Shown: positions 49,361 to 57,851 of the stretch, piece by piece | How the letters are laid out: every line of letters starts with the position of its first letter | Position numbering within the stretch: the stretch's first letter is position 1 | Assembly: GCA_963666705.2 (NCBI GenBank) | Contig: CAXXKO010000030.1 | Span: 186,001-250,000 of the forward strand | Direction: 5' to 3' | Length of the DNA stretch: 64,000 nt | From: G963666705 sp963666705 | GTDB taxonomy: Bacteria > Pseudomonadota > Alphaproteobacteria > CADEGL01 | Notes under the pieces: generated by a model | What the model was told of the DNA's origin: nothing | Database searches by the model: none | What the model saw: the letters and a program-made list of their open reading frames with translations, nothing else | Position numbers and translations under genes: made by a program

Positions 49361-49771
49361 ATGACCGATAATTTTGAGAAGAAAGTTGCTGTTGATGGGC
49401 CTGTGGTAAATGCGGGCGAGCTTGGCTCGTCCACGTTTTCCCCAGGCCAGGCTTTGCCGGCAGGCCCGCTGGGACTTGGCCAGCGATGGACGGTGGCGCG
49501 CAAGCGTGAGGTCGTTCTGCGGCTTTTGCGTGACGAGCCGGTGCAACTTCTGTCGCGCCAGTTGGGCGTAGAGATCTTCCGGCTCGAGCAGTGGCGTGAG
49601 AAAGCGATCGGCGGGATCGACGCCTCGCTCAAGCAACGCAAGGGCGATCCGGTGCAGGCGGAACTGGATAGCGCCATGAAGCGGATCGGAGAGTTGACCA
49701 TGCAGGTGGAACTGCTGGAAGCCAAGACGGAGACCTTCGGCCCTTTGGGGCGGCGGAGGTCGCGGCGATGA
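49361..49771 (+). CDS. IS3 OrfA
   Basis: 136 residues; ATG at 49361 after AGGAGGACCGG. Helix-turn-helix (RWTVARKREVVLRLLRDEPV, RQLGVEIFRLEQWREKA) followed by a leucine-zipper-like MKRIGELTMQVELLEAK. The end overlaps the OrfB start at 49768 (ATGA). Confidence 0.85.
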   Translation: MTDNFEKKVAVDGPVVNAGELGSSTFSPGQALPAGPLGLGQRWTVARKREVVLRLLRDEPVQLLSRQLGVEIFRLEQWREKAIGGIDASLKQRKGDPVQAELDSAMKRIGELTMQVELLEAKTETFGPLGRRRSRR

Positions 49772-50660
49772 GTGCCGCCACCTCGCCCGGCACGGGTCTG
49801 GCCTACGGCCTGCGGCGGGTCTGCGCCGCCTGGGGCATGGCCCGCTCCTCGTTCTACGCCATGACCTCCGGCCAGCACGCCGAGCAGCCGCCGGCAAAGC
49901 GTCGGGGACCGAAGCCCGCGATCTCGGACCAGGCGCTGCTGGTGGCGATCGAAGCCGACCTGGAGGCATCGCCCTGGGAGGGCGAGGGCTACCGCAAGGT
50001 CTGGGCTCGGCTTCGGGTCTGTCGCGACATCCGGGTTGCCCGCAAGCGGGTGCTCCGCCTGATGCGCGAGAACAATCTGCTCTCGCCCCCGCTGCCGCCG
50101 CCGTGGCGGCAATCCCCATGACGGTGAGATCATCACTCATGCCCCGAACCTCATGTGGGGCGATGGCGTTCGGGTGTTCACGGTGGACGACGGCTGGGGC
50201 TGGATCTTCACCGCCGTCGAGCATTGGAACGCCGAGTGTGTCGGCTGGCATGTCTGCAAGCGCGGCGACCGCTTCGCCGCCCAAGCCGATCTCCATGGGG
50301 CTTGCCGGGCTGTATGGCTCGACCGCGGCCGGCGCGGCCGGCGCGGCTCGGGGGCTGGCCTTGCGGATGGATCACGGCTCCCAGATCTGTCGGACCACTT
50401 CACCAACCAGATCAAGTTCTGGGGCATCCAGCCGTCCTAAGCCCCAGACCAACGGCGTCGCCGAGCGGTTCAATCGCACGCTCAAGGAACAGATCATCCA
50501 TGGTCGCATCTACCGCAACATCGCGGAGCTGCGGGACGCCGTCCGCGACTTCGTCGAACTCTACAATGCCCAGTGGATCGTCGAAAAGAACGGCTACCTG
50601 AGCCCCGCTCAAGCTCGTCAGGCGTGGCACGCCGCGATCTCAATCAGGCCCGCCGCGTGA
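49768..50660 (+). pseudogene. IS3 OrfB (integrase), multiple frame breaks
   Basis: Starts with SAATSPGTGLAYGLRRVCAA and WGMARSSFYAM, then the HTH_21 region EGEGYRKVWARLRVCRDIRV. The rve core is broken: after LLSPPLPPPWRQSP the frame shifts, VFTVDDGWGWIFTAVEHWNA appears in another frame, and a third frame carries AERFNRTLKEQIIHGRIYRN with the catalytic Glu region to 50660. At least two shifts, so inactive. Confidence 0.85.
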
Positions 50661-51550
50661 GACAAACTTGTGTCCAAGGAACCGGGTGCGCTACGATCGA
50701 GCACCGCGCGCACGTTGCCAAGCGCCTCTTCCGCCTTGACCGCGTTCTTCTCCCAGAAACGTGCCAGGACGCTGAAACCGGCAAACGCGCCCAGAGCCAG
50801 ACTCTGAGGCTGACTTGGTTCCACGGTCAGCGTCTGCTCGATTTCGCTCAGGTCCACCTGAAAATCCGTGTGGTCCCTATTGACTGCGATATTCGTGGTG
50901 ACGGGAGACGCCCCCTTGGCTCGGCTGATCTGCAGCTCGTATCGACCGGCAGAAAGTTCGAATATCACCCGACCCTTTCTGTCTGTCACGGCCGTATAAT
51001 AGTCGATGGAGACCGTAACGCCAGGTGCCGGGTTTCCCTTGTCCATCACCACGATGTCGACCGCGAACATTTCGCCGGCCGATGCCTTGGACAGCAGCTC
51101 TATCGCGCTCGCGAAAAGCAGTAAAAGGACGAAGCAATAACTCAGCCGTGACGTCGGCGTACGCACACGAGAGTTTCGCCATGGAGAGGCGATTGCCATC
51201 GTCCTACTCCACTTCGATGGGGTTGGGGAACCTTATGTCGCCTTCTGAAATAGGGGCCCGCTGCGGGGTGATGACGAGGCTACCAGTCCTGGAACCTCCC
51301 TGTCTGTGAAATCCGAACGCGTGGTAGATCGTGGACCGCGGCACGTTCTCTACAAAAAAGATATTCTCGCCGTTTTCCGTGAGGACGTTTCCTTGCAGAA
51401 GAACTCCAAAGACAAAATTGTGCCGATCGTGGGCGAGCGTTCCGCTCGTGTCGTTGATCGGCACGTAAACGGTGATGGTTTCGCGATCTTCCAGGTCCCT
51501 ATACAACTGATCCATGCGATCGTTTGCGAATTGCAGCTCACGACGTGTCT

Positions 51551-52552
51551 CTAGCTGGTCCCAATAAAAAAACCCAACGTCCCTATCCGGTTAAGGCAGG
51601 TCGTGCGCCCTGGGGTTGCAAGACCGTGGATCAACTGGCGGTATGTGATGGTTGGCCGGGCCATGGCGCGGCTCAGGACGAAGTCGCCGAGGTCGTCGAT
51701 CCGCCGGCGGCGGTTGAAGCGATAGGCCCATTCCCGGCCATAGCGCGGCAAGTGCTTGGCGCTGACGCCATGGTAAGTGCCGTTGAGCCAGGTCTTGAGG
51801 TTGCTGAACAGGACGTGGATGATCGGCATCTGCGTCTCGGCGTTCTTGCCTTGGCCTTGGACGGTGGGCTGGTGCCGGTAGACGGCGCCGAGCCCGGCAT
51901 AGCCCTTGAAATCGTCGGTCAGCAGGCGCGCGCCCGGCGTCACGGCGGCCCGCACGAAGCCGCCGAGCTGCTCGGCATTGGCCCGGGGCAGGATGGCAAG
52001 CCGCGCCCGGCCGGCGACGAAGCCGCTGCCCTCGACCCCCTTGCCCGGCGCCACCGCCACCTTCTCCACCGCCAGCACGAGCAGGCTCTTGTTGGCATTG
52101 GCCATCCCGCGGCCCCGGCTCTCGGGCTTGCCGCGCCCGCCGTAGTAGCTCTCATCGACCTCGACCATGCCGTCCAGCAACGCATCCGGCCGCTCCGCCA
52201 AGCCATGGCGCAGCTTGTGAGCCATCAGCCATGCGGTCTCATAGCGAAGCCCCAGCTCGCGCGCCAGGAACAGGGCCGAGACCCCGCGCTTGTCCCGCCC
52301 CATCAACCACGCCGCCAGGAACCATTTGGGCAACGGTGTGCGGGTGCGGTGGAAGATGGTTCCCGCCGTCACCGACTCTTGACGACCGCAAGCCGCGCAT
52401 TCGAAGACGCGCGCCCGCGCCTTGTGCCGATAGCCCCGCCGGTGCCCGCAGCGGGCGCACGCAAACCCAGACGGCCAGCGTCGATCCGCCAAGGCCAGGA
52501 TGCACGATTCCTCGTCTCGGTAGCGCTCTTGGAACGTCAACAAGCCGCTCAT
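51551..52552 (-). CDS. IS1595 transposase (ISXO2-like)
   Basis: 333 residues from MSGLLTFQERYRDEE at 52552. Zinc ribbon CARCGHRRGY...CAACG near 32-60, then the DDE core: DGMVEVDESYYGG (Asp), LLTDDFKGYAGL (Asp) and the terminal FSNLKTWLNGTYHGVSAKHL with EWAYRFNRRRR. The frame has no stop inside the element: it reads through the left inverted repeat (LNRIGT) and ends nine codons later in host sequence (GFFIGTS, TAG). Confidence 0.92.
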   Translation of the reverse strand: MSGLLTFQERYRDEESCILALADRRWPSGFACARCGHRRGYRHKARARVFECAACGRQESVTAGTIFHRTRTPLPKWFLAAWLMGRDKRGVSALFLARELGLRYETAWLMAHKLRHGLAERPDALLDGMVEVDESYYGGRGKPESRGRGMANANKSLLVLAVEKVAVAPGKGVEGSGFVAGRARLAILPRANAEQLGGFVRAAVTPGARLLTDDFKGYAGLGAVYRHQPTVQGQGKNAETQMPIIHVLFSNLKTWLNGTYHGVSAKHLPRYGREWAYRFNRRRRIDDLGDFVLSRAMARPTITYRQLIHGLATPGRTTCLNRIGTLGFFIGTS

Positions 52553-52653
52553 GCCCTGTCTCCCGACCAATCCTCAGAGGCGGGAACAGTACACCCTTAG
52601 AGCGAACATATAAAAAACACTCGGTCGCTACCTGCATTAACCGGATAGGGACG
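51578..52653 (-). mobile_element. IS1595-family insertion sequence
   Basis: 1076 bases, ends CGTCCCTATCCGGTTAA with G/T then GCAGGT in inverted orientation, flanked by the exact 8-base target duplication AAACCCAA (51570-51577 and 52654-52661). Eight bases is the usual value for the family. Confidence 0.92.
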
Positions 52654-53077
52654 AAACCCAAACCATACAGTCGCAGCGATGGCTCCGGCGCCCGCAATAG
52701 TGATCCACCCCTTGATGAAACGCGCGCGTGTGTCGAGGAAGTGGTAGAGCAAGATCGCGGGAATCAGGCCCAAGATAATCACTTGGGAAAATTCGCCGTT
52801 GGTAATCAGATCACGACTGGTAGCCCAGCCCATGCCGAAATAAGCCGCCACGACGATCAGCAAGAGCACGAGGATAATCAGATCATAGGGCGTCACCGCG
52901 GTGCGCTGCAGGCGAAGATCGGGCGGCGATTCCAGGTCCTGTGTACCACTCTGTGTTGAAAATCCGTTGCCCGACAGTGCTTCCGATGCCTCGGACTCTC
53001 TGGGGCCGGCGCCGTTAGTTATTTCTGACATAAACGCCTCGCAACCGAGATTTGCTTTTTTGCTTAAGTTTCAATGT

Positions 53078-54389
53078 CACTAGTGTCCGGTTAAAAATCG
53101 AATAAATTCAATTGGTTGGTTATTTGCGAAGCGTTGCATCTGTTTTCGTCTCCCGCAAGTGCTTGATGTATGGGCATTTTCTCGAAGAGGGTCACCGAGA
53201 GGATCTGTAACAAAGTGTAGAGCGAGGCGTCCAGGTCGAGGCGCTTCTTGACGATGGCGACGAGGACGTAGACCGAGACGGCAATCCAGATCTGCGTCTT
53301 CACCGCGTTCTCCGACGTGCCGTAGAACTGCTTGATCCGAAGATGCTGCTTGATCCACTTGAAGAAGAGTTCCACCTGCCAGCGGCTTTTGTAGAGCGCG
53401 CAGATGGTGGCGGCCGGAAGCGAGAAGTTGTTGGTGATGAAGACCAGCGTCTTGCCGGACTCGGGGTCCTTGAAGCGGATGCGCCGCAGAAGTTCGGGGT
53501 AATCCTGACGGGTGTAGAAGCCGTCCAGGGAGATGGTCTGGTCGCAAATGATGCCGGTCGAGCGATCCGTCGGCGCCGAATAGACGCGATGAGCATCGAT
53601 GTTCGACTTGGCACGCGTGACGAAGAAGGCCCCGGCTTGGTGCAACACATAAAGGCGGGCAAAGTCGACGTAGCCACGATCCACGACGTAGATGGCTCCG
53701 GCTTCCGGCAAGAGCATATCGAGGGCATGAACGTCGTGCAGCTTGCCATCCGAGATGTGGATAAAACTCGGAATGTTGCCCCGCAGGTCGAGCAGCGTGT
53801 GCATCTTCACCGCCGCCTTGGTGGTGCGGAAGTGCGCCCACGGAAAGACCGACAGGCACAGAGCGATGGTCGTCGAGTCCAGGGCGTAGACGGTATTGGT
53901 CAGGTCCAACCCCAGTTCTTCGTCGACGTACAGCGTCCTCGCCTGGGTGATGAGCCGCTGGGCCAACGCCGCATGGATACGCCAGTCGCGCCTTTCGTTG
54001 GCATCGGCCAGCGTCGAGCGCCGGACCGGCTGGCGGAAGCCCATGTGATAGAGTTTCGATGCGTGGACCGAGAGGCAGGTCTCGATGTCGCGCAGGCTTT
54101 CCCGGTAGGTCAGCTGGGCGAAGGCCATGGACCGGTATTGCTCGGCGCAGGAAAGCGTCCGGACCCGGTGATCGCCGCCATACCGGTCGACGATCCGCGT
54201 GAAAGTAGTCCATGGCAGGAAGTCCATGAGCTGAGCGAACAGGGTCTTGCCGGTGTTCATGAGCATCTCCTCGGAGAAACTCCGAAAAGTGCTCCATCCA
54301 ATTCAAATCGACACCATGCATTTTCGCTTCAAACCCCGCAGAAATCCTGGCTCTCAAAGCCAGCACCGCTCAGTTAACCGGACAGCAGT
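53078..54389 (-). mobile_element. IS4-family insertion sequence
   Basis: 1312 bases. The ends carry the inverted repeat TGTCCGGTTAA, and a 10-base target duplication GTTTCAATGT flanks it at 53068-53077 and 54390-54399, as normal for IS4. It sits in the region upstream of the disrupted operon and may also remove its promoter. Confidence 0.9.
53091..54260 (-). CDS. IS4-family transposase
   Basis: 389 residues; the ATG at 54260 is preferred because GAGGAG is six bases upstream, while the ATG at 54266 touches it. N-terminal DUF4372-like part (NTGKTLFAQLMDFLPWTTF), then the DDE core: YALDSTTIALCLSVFPWA (Asp), IYVVDRGYVDFARL (Asp, Y-loop) and ALYKSRWQVELFFKWIKQHL (YREK-like with Glu). Looks intact. 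Confidence 0.93.
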   Translation of the reverse strand: MNTGKTLFAQLMDFLPWTTFTRIVDRYGGDHRVRTLSCAEQYRSMAFAQLTYRESLRDIETCLSVHASKLYHMGFRQPVRRSTLADANERRDWRIHAALAQRLITQARTLYVDEELGLDLTNTVYALDSTTIALCLSVFPWAHFRTTKAAVKMHTLLDLRGNIPSFIHISDGKLHDVHALDMLLPEAGAIYVVDRGYVDFARLYVLHQAGAFFVTRAKSNIDAHRVYSAPTDRSTGIICDQTISLDGFYTRQDYPELLRRIRFKDPESGKTLVFITNNFSLPAATICALYKSRWQVELFFKWIKQHLRIKQFYGTSENAVKTQIWIAVSVYVLVAIVKKRLDLDASLYTLLQILSVTLFEKMPIHQALAGDENRCNASQITNQLNLFDF

Positions 54390-54399
54390 GTTTCAATGT

Positions 54400-54618
54400 A
54401 CATCGTGCCCATATGACGGTTGGAAGGCAACAGGCGGAATTATTCGATAGCCAATCCCGACACGAAGGCCATCCAATTCCCTCCGACAGCTGAAGAGTGA
54501 TAGGCCGGCGGATGCATCATCTTAGTGCGCCCACTCCTATGCTATGCTGTGCGCGTCTCATTCCTGTCGAACAGGTTCATCTTGGCGCGATTTCGCGCGG
54601 CCAGCGGGAGATTGGCTC
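54400..54618. other. Intergenic between IS4 and flavoprotein copy 2
   Basis: 219 bases. Nothing is recognised beyond the ribosome site (GGGAG) of the next gene; a promoter is expected here but was not identified. Confidence 0.4.
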
Positions 54619-56412
54619 ATGAGGGCGCAGAGAATCGAGACCGACGTGCTGGTGATCGGCGGCGGCGCGGCCGGGTGTGCCGCCGCCTTGCGGGCGCGCG
54701 AGCACGGCGCCGACGTGCTGATGGTGGTCAAGGGAAAGATGGGCCGCAGCGGGGCGACGCCGTTCGCGAGCGCCCTGGCGGCGGCCGCGCCGATTCCGGG
54801 CCCCTACCCGCTGCTCAAGGCCTTGAAGAAGCTCTATTCGGGTGTGCCCGACGCGGTTCGGCCGCCGATGCCCGCCGCTCTCGCGGAGTCGCTGCGGCAG
54901 GTGCTCGATTACCATTTCTGGCTCACCGACCAGGACTACTTCGTCGACTTCGGCCTGTGGGTCGCCAAGGCGTTCTTCCCAGGTCTCGAGCGGAACGGGA
55001 CCTACATCCTGCGCGATGCCGCCGGCGACCCCGAGGTCGCGCCCGTCAAGAACCCGACCTACCTGCTCCACAGCCACGGGATGACCGGCTACCTGTTCGG
55101 GGAATCCAAGCGCAAGGAGGTGCTCGCCACCGACGTCGGCGTGATGGAGGAGGCCATGGTCTTCTCCTTGTTACGCGGTGCCGGGGGCGAGGTCGCGGGC
55201 GCGCTCGTCCTCGATTACGTCCGCGGCCGCCTCTACGAGGTGGTGGCGAAGACCACCATCCTCGCGACCGGGCACACCAACTGGCTCTCCACCCGCGCCA
55301 CCGGGACCCGGGAGATGGCGGCCAACGGCCTCGCCATGGCCTTGGGTGCGGGGGCCGAGCTCCAGAACCTGGAGATCCAGTGGTACCACGCCTCCGACAT
55401 GGCCTATCCCGAGAGCTGGATGCGCCTCCACAACTACCCCAACCGGCTCACCGGCACCCACCGCCGGCCGGTGATGGTGAACGCCGAGGGCGAGACCTAC
55501 ATGCGGATCGAGGACTACCCCGTCAACATGCCCTACACCATCCAGATGAAGGCGCTCTACCACCAGGTGAAGGCGGGCAAGGCGCGCTGGGACGGGGGCA
55601 ATTTCACCGACTTCCGCGAGGTCGAGCCCGAGCTCCTCGAGAAGTTCCAGTACCACTGGGAGTTCTACGAGAAGATCGGCCTCGACATGGTCGAGGACCC
55701 GCTCGAATCGGCGCCCACCTGGCACATGAGCGCGGGCGGCGTGCGCGCCGACATCTCGGATATGCGCACGCAAGTGCCGCGCCTCTTCATCGCCGGCGCC
55801 GTCGGCGGCCACGCGCTGGGCGGGATCCCGTTCGCCACCTTCGACGGCGAGGTCGCGGGTGCCGAGGCCGCGCGCGAAGCAAGACGGCCGGGTGCGCCCA
55901 AGCCGGTCGCGGGCCAGGTCGGGGCAGGGGAGGCGCGCCTCGCCGGCCTCCTGTCCGAGCCCTCGCGGGAGCGCAACGAGCGCGACATCGCCCCCATCCA
56001 GATCAAGAAGCGCATCCGCGCGGTGGTGTGGGACCACATGATGTACGAGAAGACCGGCCCCGGCCTCGAGGCGGCCCTCGCCGCTTTTGCGTCCATCGAG
56101 GAGGAGATGGTGCCGAACATGCGCCTGCGCACCACCGCGGCGCGCTACAACACCGACCTCGTGGACGCCCTCGATGTCCAGGACATGCTCGACGTGTGCC
56201 GCGCGGCGGCGAGCGCGTCCCTCGTGCGCGAGGAGAGCCGCGGCCCCCATTTCCGCGCCGACTTCCCCTTCACCGACAACGACAACTGGCTCAAGCGCAT
56301 CGTGGTGCGGCGCGAGGGCGGCGAGCTGCGGACGCGGTTCGAGCCCGTGCGGCAGAAATACCTGAAGCCGAGGCGCGGGCGCCTCGACTACTTCGGCGAC
56401 CCGTACGTGTGA
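54619..56412 (+). CDS. Fumarate-reductase/succinate-dehydrogenase-type flavoprotein, copy 2 (intact)
   Basis: 597 residues. FAD-binding VIGGGAAGCAAALRAREHGA, GKMGRSGATPFASALAAAAP, SHGMTGYLFGESKRKEVLAT, TGTREMAANGLAMALGAGAE and RLFIAGAVGGHALGGIPFAT. The C-terminal helical domain NERDIAPIQIKKRIRAVVW is in frame here, unlike copy 1. Identity to copy 1 by eye exceeds 80 percent. No iron-sulfur partner follows, so it is an orphan or uses the subunit encoded at 44496-45371. Reaction unknown; quinone or fumarate chemistry is not proven. Confidence 0.9.
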   Translation: MRAQRIETDVLVIGGGAAGCAAALRAREHGADVLMVVKGKMGRSGATPFASALAAAAPIPGPYPLLKALKKLYSGVPDAVRPPMPAALAESLRQVLDYHFWLTDQDYFVDFGLWVAKAFFPGLERNGTYILRDAAGDPEVAPVKNPTYLLHSHGMTGYLFGESKRKEVLATDVGVMEEAMVFSLLRGAGGEVAGALVLDYVRGRLYEVVAKTTILATGHTNWLSTRATGTREMAANGLAMALGAGAELQNLEIQWYHASDMAYPESWMRLHNYPNRLTGTHRRPVMVNAEGETYMRIEDYPVNMPYTIQMKALYHQVKAGKARWDGGNFTDFREVEPELLEKFQYHWEFYEKIGLDMVEDPLESAPTWHMSAGGVRADISDMRTQVPRLFIAGAVGGHALGGIPFATFDGEVAGAEAAREARRPGAPKPVAGQVGAGEARLAGLLSEPSRERNERDIAPIQIKKRIRAVVWDHMMYEKTGPGLEAALAAFASIEEEMVPNMRLRTTAARYNTDLVDALDVQDMLDVCRAAASASLVREESRGPHFRADFPFTDNDNWLKRIVVRREGGELRTRFEPVRQKYLKPRRGRLDYFGDPYV

Positions 56413-56447
56413 GGAGTGGCGGGGGACGGCGCGTGATACCACCTCCG

Positions 56448-56530
56448 TCAAAAGTGCACTGTCACTGTAATCACCGTAATCCTGTCACCGTAATCCGTAA
56501 TCAAAAAAGTGCACTGTCACCGTAATCCCT
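56448..56530. repeat. REP-like repeats next to a RAYT remnant
   Basis: The motif AAAAGTGCACTGTCACCGTAA or close variants occurs twice (56449 and 56505), with further GTAATC-CCGTAATCC units between. Such motifs typically flank REP-associated tyrosine transposase genes, and one remnant starts immediately to the right. Confidence 0.65.
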
Positions 56531-56661
56531 GCGCCGCCGCCGCGACCGCCGCCCGGAATGCCTCGCCGCCAAGCACGGCGCCGCCCGCCAGCGCCGCCCA
56601 CGGGCCCGGTGCCGCGACTCCTTCGGCCACGAACCGGCGGTAGGCGGCGCGGAAATCGTGT
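56517..56661 (-). pseudogene. C-terminal remnant of a REP-associated tyrosine transposase (RAYT)
   Basis: The minus-strand frame reads DFRAAYRRFVAEGVAAPGPW and then AALAGGAVLGGEAFRAAVAA to a TGA at 56517. This is the conserved C-terminus of TnpA_REP-type proteins (RxxYRxFVxEG ... GGxxLGxExF). The catalytic HUH/Tyr part is absent. An IS630 abuts the break, but sequence beyond that IS does not continue the gene. Confidence 0.65.
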
Positions 56662-56663
56662 TA

Positions 56664-57830
56664 TACTAACGAGCATTAATCAGAACCCATGCGCCCATTT
56701 CCTCAGACCGATGGACATGATCTTCCACGGCTGGTCGATGAGCTTGTTCCAGGCTTGGCAACAGATGGCGACGATATCGTCGTATGACTTGAAGATCCGG
56801 TTGGACAGCCAGTTGTCGCGCATGAACTGCCAAATGTTCTCCACGGGGTTCAGCTCGGGCGCCCTCGGCGGCAAGGGCAGCAGCGTGATGTTGGCCGGGA
56901 CTTCGAGCTTGCCGGTGGTGTGCCATCCGGCCCGATCGAGGATGAGCACGGCGTGGGCGCCCGACGCCACCTGGGACGAGATTTCATCGAGGTGCCATTG
57001 CATGGCCTTGGTGTTGCAGCGGGGCAGGACGAGGCCCGCGCCGACGCCGCGTTGGGGACAGATGGCGCCAAAGATATAGGCCGACTTCGTACGTTGGTCC
57101 TTGGCCGCCGTGGGCCGGCTGCCGCGTCTCGCCCAGCGCCGCGTGAGCTTGGTTTTCTGGCCGACCCGGGCCTCGTCCTGCCACCAGATCTCTATGGCGG
57201 TGTCGGCTGGAAGGCCGGTGCGGATCTCTTCCAGCTCGGCCGCGAAGTTTTTTTAAAATCCTCGACCGCGAACTCGTTCTGCCCCTTGTGCCGCGGCCGC
57301 GCCGATATCTTGCTGAACCCCAGCGCCCGCAGCTCGCGGCCTACGCTCGACTCCTCAAGCGAGATGCCAAACTCCTCGAATATCCAAAGCGCCAAGTCCT
57401 TCCGGCGCCAGCGCACAACGCCGTGGATCGCCGGGATCGGCCCGTCCTCGACGAGCCGGGCAAGAGCCTGGCGTTGCGCATCGTCGAGCTTGCGCGGCTT
57501 GCCCGTCGCCTTGCCGTCAATCAGACCATCCGGCCCTTTGGCGTTGAACCGAAGAACCCAGTCGCGGATGACTTGAAGCCCGACATCGCCGAGCCGAGCC
57601 GCGTCCGTACGCCGGCCCCCATCGTAGATCACCGCCAGCGCAAGAAGACGCCGGCTCTGGCCCGCATCCTTCGATGCCTTGGCCAATCGACGCAAACGCG
57701 GACCATCAAAATCCGCGCGTAACGAAACCGCTCTGCTCATGGCGAACCTCCAAAGCCGTTCGCCTCATTGATTCAGACTTTTGACCGATTGGGAATCCCC
57801 TAAACGAGTCTCATTCAATGCCCGATGGTA
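56664..57830 (-). mobile_element. IS630-family insertion sequence, second type
   Basis: 1167 bases. The ends TACTAACGAGCATT and inverted TACCATCGGGCATT are flanked by TTA on both sides, as for the other IS630 in this window. Transposase sequence differs clearly from that at 45926-47100. Confidence 0.85.
56680..57740 (-). CDS. IS630 transposase, two overlapping frames
   Basis: Frame A starts at 57740 (GGAGGTTCGCC upstream): LAVIYDGGRRTDAARLGDVG, VIRDWVLRFNAKGPDGLIDG, and a winged helix near ALWIFEEFGISLEESSVGRE. It reaches an A7 run at 57246-57252 (EDFKK), where slippage joins frame B: IEIWWQDEARVGQKTKLTRR (Asp), VLILDRAGWHTTGKL (Asp), and PPRAPELNPVENIWQFMRDN (Glu). Programmed frameshifting is again likely. 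Confidence 0.85.
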
Positions 57831-57851
57831 TTAGGCACCTTATGCGGTGGG

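Larger units (their letters stand above)
49295..50688 (+). mobile_element. IS3-family insertion sequence, degraded
   Basis: 1394 bases with ends that share TTCCTTGGACACA as an inverted repeat (about 49309-49321 and 50671-50683). It is bounded by a perfect 20-base direct repeat, 49275-49294 and 50689-50708, much longer than the 3-5 bases normal for IS3. Confidence 0.8.
48346..51199 (-). pseudogene. Envelope protein (Ig-like + HEAT-like + PG-binding + LytR_C-like), split by an IS3 element
   Basis: The 5' part (51199-50689) encodes a membrane helix (SYCFVLLLLFASAIELL), an Ig-like carboxypeptidase-regulatory domain (GVTVSIDYYTAVTDRKGRV) and a second hydrophobic helix. The 3' part (49274-48346) has HEAT-like helices (EVRRGARVALGALGQRAVKG), a peptidoglycan-binding segment (FQQANGLVLDGIVGVSTMRA) and a LytR_C-like end (FYYSSESESDARKLAGTLK). 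Removing the IS plus one 20-base direct repeat leaves 1440 bases, 479 codons in frame, joining at VLDRS-GNFAVL. It is four bases downstream of another IS-split gene. The stop lies at the IS110 copy A edge, so the C-terminus may also be altered. Confidence 0.8.
51204..53031 (-). pseudogene. Two-helix membrane protein of unknown function, split by IS1595
   Basis: The 5' part (53031-52654) encodes an acidic N-terminus and three hydrophobic helices (DLIILVLLLIVVAAYFGM, VIILGLIPAILLYHFL and GWITIAGAGAIAATVWFGF). The 3' part (51569-51204) is a soluble domain: ETRRELQFANDRMDQLYRDL, ETITVYVPINDTSGTLAHD and a beta-rich end. Removing the IS with one 8-base target copy leaves 744 bases (247 codons) in frame, reading TVWFGFFYWDQLETRREL. 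No family recognised. It is the first gene of the operon with the envelope protein at 48346-51199. Confidence 0.8.
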
